From assembly GCA_008828725.1 (NCBI GenBank), contig MEHQ01002047.1, forward strand, positions 39,777 through 103,776: a stretch of DNA of 64,000 nucleotides. Direction: 5' to 3'. Both the position numbers and the translations under genes were made by a program. The notes beneath the pieces were generated by a model. It was not told where the DNA came from, did no database searches, and was given only the letters and a program-made list of their open reading frames with translations. Of this stretch, positions 9,831-20,558 are shown piece by piece. This DNA is from Saccharina japonica (lineage: Eukaryota > Sar > Phaeophyceae > Laminariales > Laminariaceae). The stretch's first letter is position 1, and the number at the start of each line of letters is the position of its first letter.

Positions 9831-12245
9831 TGATGCCGATATTGAGATTGTGATGTTGTAAATGCGGATATGATGACGCAGATGATACGATGCTGGTGCT
9901 GCCATGCTGGTGCTTCCATGAAGATGTTGCCATGCCGATGATAAGGCTGCGATGCTGGCGCTACGATACTGATGCTGATGCTGCCATGCTGTTTGCTGAC
10001 GATGGTGCTGTCGGTGCCGATGCTTACACATATGCCAAAGCCGACGCGGATGCCAATGGCGATGCTTGTACCGGCGGATATATCGTTGCTGATGCTGATG
10101 CTGACGATTATGCTGATGCTGCGGATGCTGATGCTGGTGCTGACGCCGATGCCGATACTGATGCTGATGGTGCTGACATTGATATCAATACTGATCTCGA
10201 TGATGCTGTTGATGATGTTCATGTTGACATTCATGCTGATCCCGATGCTGCCACGCTAAGGCCGACAACGATGCAGTACACTGAATATGATCCCACACTG
10301 CTGATGCCGATGCCACGGTACGGAGATGCTGATCTAGGTGGTACGATGCTGCAAAGCTGATGCCGCGATACCGTGACGATGACGTTCATACTGTGATGCC
10401 GCGATACCGGGACGACGGTGTTCATACTGCGATCGATGCTCATGTCGATGCCGATGACTCATATGATGGTACTGCCGCGAAAATGACGCTGACGCCGCGG
10501 AGGTGATAGTGCGTTGATGATGCTGCGATGGGGATACCGATGCCAACACCGACGCCGCGATGATGTTGCCGCGATTCTGACCACGATGCTGATGACGATG
10601 GCCAGATGTTGATGCTGATCCTAAAGCCGCGATGAAAGGGCCGATACCAATGCCGCGATGAGGATGCCAATGCCGCGATGTCGGTACCAATATCGCCGTC
10701 CCGCGAAGCCACTACCACGCTACTGAAGGTATTGATGTCGACACCACGACGCGACAACGTTGAGTTCAATGATGCTGCTGATGCTGCGATTCAAATGCAG
10801 CGGAAGCCTATGCTGGAATGAGGTTGCAGTCATGAGGATAATCATGATGATGTCAACGCGGCGGCAAATATGTTCACGCCCCGTGTTTTTGTTGGTCGAT
10901 GTCGTTGTGGATGCTGACTCTGCAACATCGATGCAGTGGTGCGAATGCCGACGATTAGGTGCCAATCGGTGCCGATACCTGCCGATGCCGGTACCGACGC
11001 CGGCGCTGATGCTGCAACACGTGTGTTGTTATACTGCGAGGGTGATCATGGGATGCTGGTGGTACGATGCGGATGCAGATGCAGATTCCTGTACCGCGAC
11101 GATGCCGCCACGATGCCACGATAGTGACGGTGATGTCATGATGAGGATGATGATGCCGCGATGCCGACGCTGATGCGGACGCCGCGATGCAGATGCCAAT
11201 ACCGCGATCTCGCGATGTTAATCGACACGGATGGCGATTCAGCGACGCTATGGCCGCGATGGTGATGGTGATGCCGTTATCAATATCCACCCACAGGGTT
11301 GCTGATGCCGCCTAGGCATGATATGGATGCTTTTTCCGCGATGATGATGCCTATGCCGCGACGCCGTGGTCCTGATGGCCAATGCGCCACAGTGCTTATA
11401 AATGGTGGTGAAACAGATGTGAACTACGATGCCGTGATGCCGATTTCGATAGTGATGCTGATCTTGGTGCTGGTACCGACGCCGATGCCGATGTCGATGT
11501 CGATACCAATGCTTGTGCCGATGGTGTTGCCGATGATGAGATGCCGTGGTGCCGTAATGCGCATCTTGATATTGCTGATACCGTAGATGCTGATGCAAAT
11601 GCCGATACTGATGCTGATGACACGATGTCACGGTAAGGTTGACAAAATTTATGTCGCCATGCTGCCATCGGTATGCCGAACACCGCGATGTGTATAGCAA
11701 TACCGCGATGTGGATGGTAATACCGCTAGGCCGCGATGGAGACGCCGAGTCATCGATGACGCGTTTCTACTGTCGGTGGCGAGATGGCGATGGCGATGGT
11801 GATGGTGATGGTGATGGTGCTGATGCTGATTCTGACGTTGATGCTTCTGTGGATACTGGTGCTGATCCTGATGTTGATGCTGGTGTTGATGCTGGTGTGG
11901 GTGCTGATGCTGATGCTGATGCCGATGCTGATGCCGATGCCCATGCCGATGCCGATGCTGATGCTGATGCCGATGACGATTCTAAGGGTGATGGCGGTGG
12001 TGATGGTGATGGTGATGGTGATGTCGATGGTGATGCTGGTGATACTCATGCTTACTCTGATGGTGATGTTGATGGTGATGCTGGTAATGCTCATACTGAC
12101 TCCGATGCTGATGTTGATGCTGCTGTTGATGCTGATACTACCGTTACTGCCGATGGTTATGGTGATTGTGATGGTGATGTTGATACTGTTGCCGATGATG
12201 ATGTTGATACCGTGATGTCAATGCTGATGTGATGGCAACGGTCGT
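9831..12245 (+). repeat. Degenerate GATGCY-type hexamer/12-mer repeat, 2.4 kb
   Basis: Built from GATGCTGATGCC-like words. Around 10.4-11.7 kb the common form is GATGCCGCGATG. Around 11.78-12.23 kb it is GATGCTGATGGT, which opens a 197-aa Asp/Ala/Gly frame (11639-12232). Most differences fall at the second half of each hexamer while the GAT phase survives. I treat it as a minisatellite, not a gene, because no start context, splice signal or non-repetitive coding flank is visible. Confidence 0.8.
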
Positions 12246-14020
12246 GCCGGTGTCGATGCCGATGCTAGAGTCTCTATCGCGCGTCGCGCGTCGCGAGGCA
12301 GCCAAGCGCAACCGGAGTAGGTAGGACGTGCTGTACGATAATCCTCTATGTTCATATGACCATATACCAGGTATGTCTCAGCAACACACAGGACCACAAG
12401 GAGACGAACCTACCAAACGGTTTGGAGAACGACGTGTTCCGAACTAGTAGAAGGCCCTGAATGTGATTGTGCGACAGAGGGGACGCGGAAATATCTACAG
12501 GCGTACTACTGTAGTCCAAAGCTGCTGTTGATAAATAACGCTATTGTTATGAAGGTTGCTGGGACTCCAGGGTCAAATGGAGAGTGACCAAAGGGAGGAG
12601 TGAGGACGAGCTGCCAGACGGCTGTCGTTCCCTATCCCCCATATCCCTACTGCAACCCTACGTATCAAACACTCCTGGTGCCTAACGGAATAAGGATACT
12701 ACTGTACGCGTATCATGTCAACTGCCTACCATATGTTTTCTGTATGATATAATCACGTATGGACGTGTGGACTTGCCATACCACGCTGGCATGCCCACGG
12801 GACTTCAAAACCTCTGACCACTTCACCTGCTGTAGCTCTTTATATAATGTGATATCGTGCCGACGTGTGTTTACTTATGGACGACCTTCAGCGTTGAATA
12901 TCCATCTACGTATGAACAGGTTTTGGTAAACAATTAGCACCTTGTCCTCGCCTTACACTTGCCCACCAGAGAGCGCGTGAAGTGGTCGTTCTGGCGGTGT
13001 ATCGCTGGATTCACCCTCAAGAAGCGATTCGTGTTTCCCCGCTGACCCTTTCTACTGTTTAGGCTGGTAGAGCTAGGTCCATGGTCCATGGCGATGCGTC
13101 AGACAACAACCTACCCTTGATCCATGGGCTGTGCAATACGGAGTAACTGAATCCCCGTCTCGGTGTGCCGTTTATGCGGAGGAAGATCGACACCGTCGCG
13201 AAACCCCGGTGGGTGATACCTGGAAACGATTTACTACACACTGCGCACGTCTCGCTGGAGGGAAAAACGTGACTTTCCGCAGCACCCTCTTTGGAGCTCT
13301 GCCCCCAATTGTTCGCCACGTGCGTGCTTTCACCGTATGTACGTATGTACGACGTCGAGTTTCTTTTTCGGGTCTGTCTCGGCGAACGGACACCACCTGG
13401 TTTGGGGTCTAGTCGAGGGGAAAAACGGCCGGGGCGGGTAAGACACACACGTTGAAGATTTTTTTCGTTTCTACAAGTACTCAAACCACAAAGCCTCCAG
13501 CGGGCTCCACACGGGAAGAGATCTCCGGAGCCCCTCCTGGGGCCCTCCGGGGCGCGTCTGGGGCGAGGTGCGAGGTAGTACCACCCCCCCCCCGCCCTCG
13601 CCTCCCGTAGGCCGCATGCCTTGGTGGAGAAGATTCGTCCATGCGCGGGGACGACATTGAACGATTCCTTCCTGCTCGGTTTGTTATTGTTTCCAACCAG
13701 AACGGAGCAAGCGCTTTCATGGGAAAAGGTTTTTCTTTGTACCTCAAGCAGAGAGGACACTGAGAACACTGAGAAGTGGATGGCAAGTCTGCCCCATGCT
13801 ACCCGTATCGAGGTTCTGCCGCCGGAAACGAAACGGCCCCGCCCGACGGCAGGCGGTAGTTTCCGCCCGTGAGAGGCTGCGGTTACGGGCTGTGAGCAAG
13901 CGTGCCACTCTAGGGATTGCAACGACGCGGGCTACGATGGGGGTAGCAGCACGTCTAGGTTAAAACGTTTTCTGGCTTGGCCATTGAAGGCTATTGTGAA
14001 CTAAAGTATTGGTGACCGTC
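12246..14020. other. No confident gene; long minus frame 13059-13922 noted
   Basis: About 1.8 kb without a recognised element. A 287-codon open frame runs on the minus strand at 13059-13922 but opens with TTG. A competing 101-codon frame overlaps it at 13481-13786, and its composition (Arg, Ser, Gly, Pro) follows local GC richness. It may be chance. GACGCGGGCTACGATGGGGG at 13926 resembles one end of an F1 MITE. Confidence 0.4.
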
Positions 14021-14360
14021 ACTGACTATGAAAGTGACTGTTAGTAGCTGTTAGTGACTGTCAGTGCCTGTCAGTGACTGTTAGTGACTGTCAGTGGCTG
14101 TTAGTGGCTGTTAGTGACTGTTAGTGGCTGTTAGTGGCTGTTAGTGATGTTAGTGCCTGTTAATGACTATTCGTGACTATCGCAGTAGTGACTATTAGTG
14201 ACTACTATTGACTGTTAGTGACTGCTAGTGACTATTAGTGTCTGTTGCTGACTAGTTCTCACTATTCCTGACTATTACGTACTATTACTGACTATTACTG
14301 ACTATTAGTGACTATTAGTGACTATTCCTGACTATTCCTGACTATTCCTGACTATCAATA
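14021..14360 (+). repeat. 10-bp minisatellite, GACTGTTAGT drifting to GACTATTCCT
   Basis: About 33 units of a 10-bp word. The left half is GACTGTTAGT/GGCTGTTAGT, the middle GACTATTAGT, and the right end GACTATTACT then GACTATTCCT. The ordered drift suggests local, stepwise duplication. The period is close to one helical turn. Confidence 0.9.
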
Positions 14361-14479
14361 TACTCCTCAGGTGAAGAGCTATCTAACCTTTGCATGGTCT
14401 TGTTTCGCAACAAATAGCCTGCGTAGTATCTAGGCCATGGCATTTATTGGTCGGTCGGGTTTGCCCCCTTAATATGTTG

Positions 14480-14743
14480 TCAAGGCCGGGGTTTCGGAAA
14501 CGCTGGAATGCTCTTTAAAAACTGAGGAGCTTCGAGAAACAACCAGGTGGCGCCCCTCCCGCAGAACAAAACGTGACCGCGTTTGAATCCAACCATTGCA
14601 TGAACTAACGGGGCTCCTCGACGATCGCCCCAACCATTGCACCCGTTGAGCAGCTCAAGAGCTGCCCAATACCTTCGGATGCGATGCATGTCCTCCTTAA
14701 GCACAGGTTTTGCTAGATACCCAGCGTCCTTGGGCATGTTCAT
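14480..14743 (-). CDS. Small hypothetical ORF (87 aa), weak
   Basis: An ATG-started frame reading MNMPKDAGYLAKPVLKEDMH, then a Trp/Gly-rich middle (WGDRRGAPLVHAMVGF) and a Pro/Lys tail before TGA. Composition is protein-like and codon ends are mixed. There are no domains, no neighbouring exons and no clear splice sites. The region borders MITE-rich DNA and contains GAGCTC/AGGAGCTTC words shared with those repeats, so the frame could be a repeat by-product. Function unknown. Confidence 0.2.
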   Translation of the reverse strand: MNMPKDAGYLAKPVLKEDMHRIRRYWAALELLNGCNGWGDRRGAPLVHAMVGFKRGHVLFCGRGATWLFLEAPQFLKSIPAFPKPRP

Positions 14744-14924
14744 GGGGGCTCACGTAGGGTATGCGCATCTTTACTGTTTTTGGTCAGTTGTTGGGTTGGG
14801 CATGCTGTAGTAGAGCTAGCTCCTCCGCCTCGTGGGAGGCGTTTCGAAACTACTTTAGGCGTTTTACCCGATTTACAGTAGCGCGCGCCCACCATAGTGT
14901 CCGGTTCAGGCGGCGTTTGCCGTC

Positions 14925-15481
14925 GACGCCACGCGTGCTAGGTTAGAGATACGTACTAGTAGTACATTTTGGCAGATTTTGTTTCGGAATGACGGGTAGT
15001 TCCTTAACCCAAAAATAGTCGGAATACGCATCGTTCTTGTGTTGCACTATTTTTTGGCGTATGGTTAAGGCCGTGGGGCGGTTCATCGGGGAGCACTTGT
15101 GTTTTCCTCCAAAGACTGGTGCTACGGTAGACGTGGGTCGCTTTTAAGTCCATTATTTCAGCGGATGAGAGCCAACTCCGTCGAGTGACCACCATATTTC
15201 TTCGAGGTTTTTCAAGTTTTAGCGCTCTATGCTTCCGAGATAGGGCACCACCATGGCATGCTTGCTACTCTGCGACAACAACATATTCCTGCGTCCAGTT
15301 TTGAGTGAGGTACAGAGTCACTCGCCCGAGTGGAGTCAACGTGGTAGTGAAGATCAGGCTACCTACTGCAGCACCAGTCCAAAATCAGTTTTTGACTTAC
15401 TATTGGTATAGAGCTCCTCACGTGAAGAGCCTCATAAAACTTTGTGACATGGTGTCATACACCTCAGCCGTATCATGCGTC
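14925..15481 (-). mobile_element. F1 MITE copy split by an F2 MITE
   Basis: Begins GACGCCACGCGTGCTAGG and ends GTATCATGCGTC. The inner block CCTTAACCCAAA...GTCGGAA and TTTTCCTCCAAA match other F1 copies. It is interrupted at CAAA by the F2 element at 15114-15379 and then continues with the expected F1 sequence GGTATAGAGCTCCTCA. Confidence 0.7.
15114..15379. mobile_element. F2 MITE (266 bp), target duplication CAAA
   Basis: Starts GACTGGTGCTACGGTAGACG and ends GCAGCACCAGTC. CAAA flanks both sides (15110-15113 and 15380-15383), and the flanks join to restore F1 sequence. The inner words AGCGGATGAGAGCCA and AGAGTCACTCGCCCGAGTGG recur in the copy at 27331. Confidence 0.85.
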
Positions 15482-16822
15482 CCGTCACGGCCAGCTGGTG
15501 CTGGTGCAGGGCAGTGGCGTAGGCGGCGTGGTGGACACTGCCAACCAGCTTTCCTAGCTGGTGCTGATGTTGCGTGTGCACTTGTGGCACTTCCAACGTG
15601 CACCGGATCATGCCAGTTTCCGTCCGAGCAGCGGCCTCGGCTGCTGTGCCAAGACCCGACTCCGGGAATTTATCGGGGGGCTTCATGATACCCCCCCCTC
15701 CCCCCCCCATGGGCCGCGAATCTCCCGCAGGTTTCTTCCGAGCCGGCCGACACTTCCCCCGGTTAAGGAAACCCCGACGCATGTTACGGTAGGGGTGCGC
15801 CTACAATGTTGCTTGCACGCCTTACGTGATGAACTCCATTCGAGACCCCGAGACGGCTTTGAGACAAAATCTGTGCTTAACCGCGACCAGCAACCCCATG
15901 AACTACGAGTGGGTCCACAACGAAAAACGAGGGGGTCAGGTCCGGTCAACATGCTCAGGTCTCCGGAGTAGTAGATACGTCGGGGGGGGCATGGAGTGAA
16001 TTGACACACGACACGAGGCGGAGCATGGAAGTGTGGAGGGCTTAAGCTTTAGTTTTACCCATCCGCCGGAGGATTAAAAAAAAAAAAACGAAAGTTGCAA
16101 ATAAACAAACAAAACCGAGAAGAAGGCATGCCTTAGTTGGTAGGCTCGTTCCTCCGTTGAACAAAAGGCTCGTCATTCAGAGATAAATATTGCCCTCAAA
16201 GGCAAAATAAAATGGGCTACTTCTAAGTACCGTACCGTCGCACGAGACCGACCACCTTCACCCAGTCTTCTCTCAGAAGATGGGCGAGGTCCCCACCAGC
16301 ACCTTCGTGTAAGGTCCGAATGCTGCTCCAGATGGAAAAGGGCACCCTCTTTGCTTGTACGGACGATAAACCCTTCCCCTTCAGCCCCCTGTCGACAAGC
16401 GCGTCTGTACCTGCTACAGGGAGACCCCAGAGTCAGGCGGTTGCCCCAATGACCATCTCCGAACTCCGTTTGTTCCCTGGTTGCTCCCGGTAGATCAAGG
16501 TCGCGCTTTCATGCCTACTGCGCTCCGTTCGTTGTCGGCCCTCGTGCATGGTTCGAGGGATGATACCTTTGTCCGTGACGCGCTCCGGGCCGCTGGTTGT
16601 CTGCCCGAGGGGGTCTCGGTGTCCCATAGGAGCGGTCGCTCACTTCTCTGTGGCATGTCTTCCAGGCAACGCGCCTGCGAGGCGATCCGTCCTTCCGCCC
16701 CTCGCCTTCCCTTACCGCCCCCCCCCCCTCTGCTAGACACTCTTCGGCGGACACTGATCGGGGCGTGCACCACCACCACCGGTGTCATCCGCTCTCTCTG
16801 CCGCAGCATGAGCGTGTGGACA
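15482..16822. other. No confident gene; F1/F3-like TIR fragment near 15775
   Basis: GACGCATGTTACGGTAGGGGTGCGC at about 15775 resembles an F1/F3 terminus, but its partner end is not clear. Poly(C) runs occur at 15690-15708 and 16717-16726. No supported exon was found. Confidence 0.4.
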
Positions 16823-16874
16823 CTTGCCAGGGGAGCGAAAATCTCTTTGGAAGGTAGGGGGTCAATAGTAACTC

Positions 16875-17350
16875 CGACGCGTGCTGCGACAGAGGTACTG
16901 TACCTTTGTTTTGGCTGAAACGTGTTGTGAAGGACGGAGTTCTTTAGCCCGAACTCGTCGGAATTCCACATGTTTCCTGTTGCTACCATTTTTTCATGTT
17001 ACGCTTAGTTTATGGCTTCGTTCATCGGGTATATAGCACTTTTTTGGGTGAAGTGTAGAGCTTCTCAAGTGACTACCGACGCATGCTACGGTAGAGGTGC
17101 ACCCTGTTTTTTTCTGAGCTCCTCACTTAAGGAGCGTCATACCTCACCGAAAAAAATGATTTTGGAGGAAACTAAAAGTGCTGCCGGATGAGAAATCTCA
17201 TGGCCGAAGTATACTCTGAAACAGTATTCGTCACAAAAATGAGAGTCCGACGAATTTGGGTTAAGGAGCCCGGTCGTTCAGAAAACGATCCAGCCAAAAA
17301 TGCTACCTCTACCGTAGCACGCGTCTACCCTCAGAAAGAACACAGTGCAC
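16875..17350 (-). mobile_element. F1 MITE carrying a second F1 inside it
   Basis: The outer copy starts GACGCGTGCTGCGACAGAGG and shares the F1 body (CGAACTCGTCGGAATT, CATCGGGTATATAGCAC). It is interrupted at TACC by an inner F1 (17078-17325), then resumes CTCAGAAAGAACACAGTGCACC. Its far TIR is lost at about 17350. A related ~56-bp direct repeat (CTTGCCAG...ATAGTAACTC) lies on both sides, at 16823-16879 and 17351-17407. Confidence 0.7.
17078..17325 (+). mobile_element. F1 MITE (248 bp), target duplication TACC
   Basis: TIRs are GACGCATGCTACGGTAGAGG and, at the other end, CCTCTACCGTAGCACGCGTC. TACC is present at 17074-17077 and again at 17326-17329. The body contains GAGCTCCTCACTTAAGGAGC, CTCACCGAAAAAAATGAT and GGGTTAAGGAGCCCGGTCG. 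No protein is encoded. Confidence 0.9.
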
Positions 17351-17419
17351 CTTGCCAGAGGAGCAAAAACATCTTCGGGAGGTAGGGCCCCGATAGTAAC
17401 TCACCCACCCACCCACCCC

Positions 17420-17500
17420 CGCCTGGATGCGAGGGTCTATGGTTATACGACTACGGCCATGCATGACATGCGGCAAATGAGTGCACCCCCCCCCCCGGCA
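17420..17500 (+). repeat. Tail fragment of the stem-loop repeat
   Basis: GGGTCTATGGTTATACGACTACGG, then GCATGACAT and a poly(C) end. This matches the part that follows the stem-loop at 18.6 and 62.8 kb; the stem-loop itself is cut off here. From 17501 to 18183 I see poly(C) tracts (17697-17721) and no gene. Confidence 0.55.
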
Positions 17501-18183
17501 GAGAAACGCAATACAGGTGCCATCACAAGATGACAGGAGCACCACCCCACCCCACCCCACCCCACCGTCCCCCTACCACAAAAACAAGCAGAAACAAACG
17601 CCTTTCCCCCTGTCGCAAAAAACAAGCAGAACACACCACCCGTTCCATATAGGGCGGATCCCTTTGCCGCACCCTGTGGAACAGGAGATCTGCTTCCCCC
17701 CCCCCCCCCCCCCCCCCCCCCGGGTCTATCCGACCCGACAAGACTTACAAGCTCGCGTCTCGTCGCAGCAGGAGTTGACCACAAGAGATGTGTGGACGGT
17801 GGCACGCGGGTAACTGACCTCTACAAAGCGCAGCCCGGAACGCTGCTCGCTCTGTTATTCGAAACGCGCTGGAGCATCCCGACGAGAACAGTAAAGTTAC
17901 CGGGTGTAGGTGTGTCGTTCCCTGCAGTCCCGCGTGCTGCTGCATTTTACAGACCCCTCCGGGGGGCACCGCGATCCCAGACTACCCCATGCCTCGAGTG
18001 ACCTCCGAACCGTGCTGTGTGGTAGGGATTGCAATTAGGGGCTTTGCTTGATTATGATGTACCAGGTAGTTCGCAAACGATGGTTGAACTGACGGGGTTC
18101 CTCAAGCGAGGAACTTCTCAATACATGAACATCACATACATGTGTATTGCATCGTCTTATTTGCAAGCCTTTTTTCGATAGTG

Positions 18184-18414
18184 GACGCGTGCTACGATAG
18201 AGGTATCATTTGTTTTGGCTGCATTTTGTTTATGAATGATCGGGCTCCCTTACACCCAAGCTCGTCGGTCTTTCATTCTTATGTGGCAAATATTTTTCAT
18301 TGTGCTAGTTAGGCTAAGGCTTTGTTCATCTGGTATATAGCACGTACACTTTCCTCCAACATCAACTTTTCGGAGAGCTTCTCAATTGACCACCCCTTTA
18401 TCGTAGCATGCATC
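18184..18414 (-). mobile_element. F1 MITE copy
   Basis: Starts GACGCGTGCTACGATAGAGG and ends TTATCGTAGCATGCATC. The flanks AGTG and CGTG agree at three of four bases. The body shares CCAAGCTCGTCGG and CATCTGGTATATAGCAC with other F1 copies. Confidence 0.75.
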
Positions 18415-18469
18415 CGTGCAGCAAGGTTAAAAGCTTACAATATATATATTAAAAATCGACGGGGGAGGG

Positions 18470-18680
18470 GGGGGGGGGGGTACTCATATCGTGCACGCCC
18501 GTAGTCGTATGACCATATCGAGGAGGGAGGTGTACTCATGTCGTGCACGCCCGTAGTCGTATGACCATAGACCCTTGCATCCCTACAATGCCGGGACGGA
18601 GCACGTTGGGTTTTCGCCAACCAGGCAGACATTGCTTGCTTGCACCAAGCGCGAAGCGCCGTGAGGTATCGGGCGAGTCG
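18470..18680 (-). repeat. Short repeat with LINE-like 39-nt stem-loop
   Basis: On the minus strand, the 39-nt stem-loop (18589-18627) is followed by TTGTAG, then GGGTCTATGGTCATACGACT, and a C-rich end. The segment after the stem-loop is present twice in tandem. In this copy the inner stem is GTTGG/CCAAC, where the 62.8-kb copy has GTCGG/CCGAC. It is probably a SINE-like element or a 3' fragment of a related LINE. Confidence 0.6.
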
Positions 18681-19017
18681 CATGGAGGGTGAGCTGCATC
18701 CTGCTGAGAACCACCTGTGAGGCGGACTTGCATATGGATGACAGCCTCCAATGAATTGATTTCATTCATGGTGTGGCCACTTTCAGAGACACCAATGAAT
18801 GGTAGTACTATGTATCTACCTCGTGGGTGCCTTACCATATACACACTACGCGATACGACCATTCCCCTTGTGCAGAGTTGAGGTTCTCAACCCCGCACAA
18901 ATGATCTAACAAGACCGCCAGCCTTGGTGACCGCCAAAACAATACGAAAAACGGTACCCAGGTTGTCTAGCTCACGCAGTGAGAGGCGTGTTGTACAGCG
19001 TCATCGCCAACCGACGC

Positions 19018-19110
19018 CAACTTCGTGACCCCGGATCTGAGTTACGACTACAGAAAGGAGAGAGAAAGGAAGGGCGAATATAATAAATAGGATGGACAAA
19101 AAAACAAACA
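19018..19110 (+). mobile_element. SINE-like 3' fragment (S1)
   Basis: GTGACCCCGGATCTGAGTTA, then a GA-rich stretch and an A-rich end. This matches the 3' body of the full S1 copy on the minus strand at 19571-19912. A short tail of the stem-loop repeat follows at about 19143-19190 (minus). Confidence 0.6.
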
Positions 19111-19570
19111 CCAGCCTATATATATACATATTGTTTTCTATAGGGGAGGGGGGGGGTGTACTTCATTTTCAAGCATGACCATAAGCTCACAGCAGCTACC
19201 CGCGTGACGGGCGTCAGAAAATGTTGGTGCTTATGCTTATACCGTACGTAGTCGGTATATATTTCGTTGGCGTAATTAAGTTGATGTCGATCACTCATCA
19301 CGAACAACAAGCTACAGCAGTACATAAAATCGGTAGATCGAAAGCCGAGAGAAACGCATCGATCGCTGCGTATTCATCCAGTCGGGCAAGCAAGACATAC
19401 AGAGGACGAAACGAGGAAGCGGCGCTCTTTCTACGAAGTGTGTTGCCAACTCTCTTGGGGGCTTCAGAAAGGGAAACATAGACCACAAAACCACTCGACC
19501 ATTACTACCGCAACGGCCACGAGGTAATTTTGGGATGATACCAATCGGCGTCCGACTTGCAATGCAAAAA

Positions 19571-19912
19571 GTCGTTTTTTTTTTTTTTTTTTTTTCTTTT
19601 CATCCCCTTTATTATCTTCGCTCTTCCTTCCTCTCTCCTTCCTAGTCGAAATTCAGATCCGGGGTCACAAAGTAGGCTCTTCTTCTTCCTCCCCCACTAC
19701 GGTTCTTGCCTTGCATTTTTATCGCGAGAATATTTCAGCACGTTCTTCCCTCGTCACCTCTCGTCGAATTGTGCTCACCCACGCTATAATATTCGCTCCC
19801 GACAGTTGGTGTCAATTTGAGAATAACAATCTCCATACGGAGGCTCGAACCCTCGACCTACAACCTAACAGGCTTCGTGGTTACCTGTTAGACCACCGGC
19901 GGGCGACCGGCT
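19571..19912 (-). mobile_element. SINE with tRNA-like head (S1) and poly(A) tail
   Basis: Read on the minus strand, an A box TGGTCTAACAGG (19895-19884) and a B box GGTTCGAGCC (19851-19842) fit the RNA polymerase III consensus at tRNA-like spacing. The acceptor and anticodon arms do not fold as a functional tRNA, so this is a tRNA-derived SINE head. A body of ~230 bp follows with GTGACCCCGGATCTGAATTT and a GGA-rich stretch. It ends in A(21) at 19575. Body fragments recur at 19018, 33783, 34975 and 62050. Confidence 0.7.
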
Positions 19913-19940
19913 AGTACGGTACGGATGCATCCTGGTCCTG

Positions 19941-20190
19941 ACTCATCCCACGGTAGGGGCGTAGCAGAATTTTCTGAGCTCCTCACATGTGGAGCTCAGT
20001 ATATCACCCGAAACAGGACCTCGGAGACATTCGTTTGCGCAACCCGATCAAATTTTCCAATGCGGTACAGTAGTCCAAAAAACAAACGTACCAGTAAAAT
20101 AATAATAGCATCCGGTGGCTACTCGCGTGAGGAGCACAACCGGTCATAATATTTCGAGCCTAAAAGTGGTACACCTACCGTGGGGTTGCT
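19941..20190. mobile_element. F3 MITE copy
   Basis: Termini CCCACGGTAGGGGCG and, at the right, CACCTACCGTGGGG are inverted. The body begins TTTTCTGAGCTCCTCACATG and contains ATATCACCCGAAACA. Related bodies occur at 23085, 30885 and 35185. The inner TIR word ACGGTAGGGG is shared with F1 and F2. No clear target duplication. Confidence 0.65.
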
Positions 20191-20285
20191 CTCAAGCACG
20201 TACTAATGCTGCGCGCTCGCGCTGCTCGTATGCGGGATGATGACACCAAAACTATCCCTATTTCGGTCACTATCTCTACTGTCCC

Positions 20286-20558
20286 GACTCAGGCTACGGT
20301 AGAGATGCACCATTTTGTTTCTGAGGCTCCTTACTTGAGGAGCTCCCTACCTGACCCGAAAAACGATTTTGATAAAAAAAATGAAAGTGTATCCCGATGG
20401 AAAATTCCACGGCCTTGGCATACAAAAACTCAGATCGCCAATCAAGAATTCTGACATTCCGACGATTTGGGGTTAAGGAGGCTTTACTGCTATTATAGGT
20501 CAGTCAGAAACAAAAATATCCAATATGTGCTATTAATACCTCTATCGTAGCGCGCGTC
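20286..20558 (+). mobile_element. F1 MITE (273 bp), target duplication TCCC
   Basis: Starts GACTCAGGCTACGGTAGAGA and ends CCTCTATCGTAGCGCGCGTC. TCCC lies at 20282-20285 and 20559-20562. The right flank is the first unit of the 9-bp minisatellite, so the MITE inserted at the array's edge. The left flank CTCTACTG fits a displaced end of the same array. Confidence 0.85.

Noticed and set aside
11639-12232. 197-codon Asp/Ala/Gly frame
   Set aside because: Hexamer repeat translated; no coding flank, start context or splice signals.
13059-13922. 287-codon minus frame
   Set aside because: No ATG at the start, competing overlapping frame, composition explained by GC content; kept only as a note.
19833-19905. 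A real tRNA gene on minus
   Set aside because: A and B boxes fit, but acceptor and anticodon arms do not pair; better read as a SINE head.
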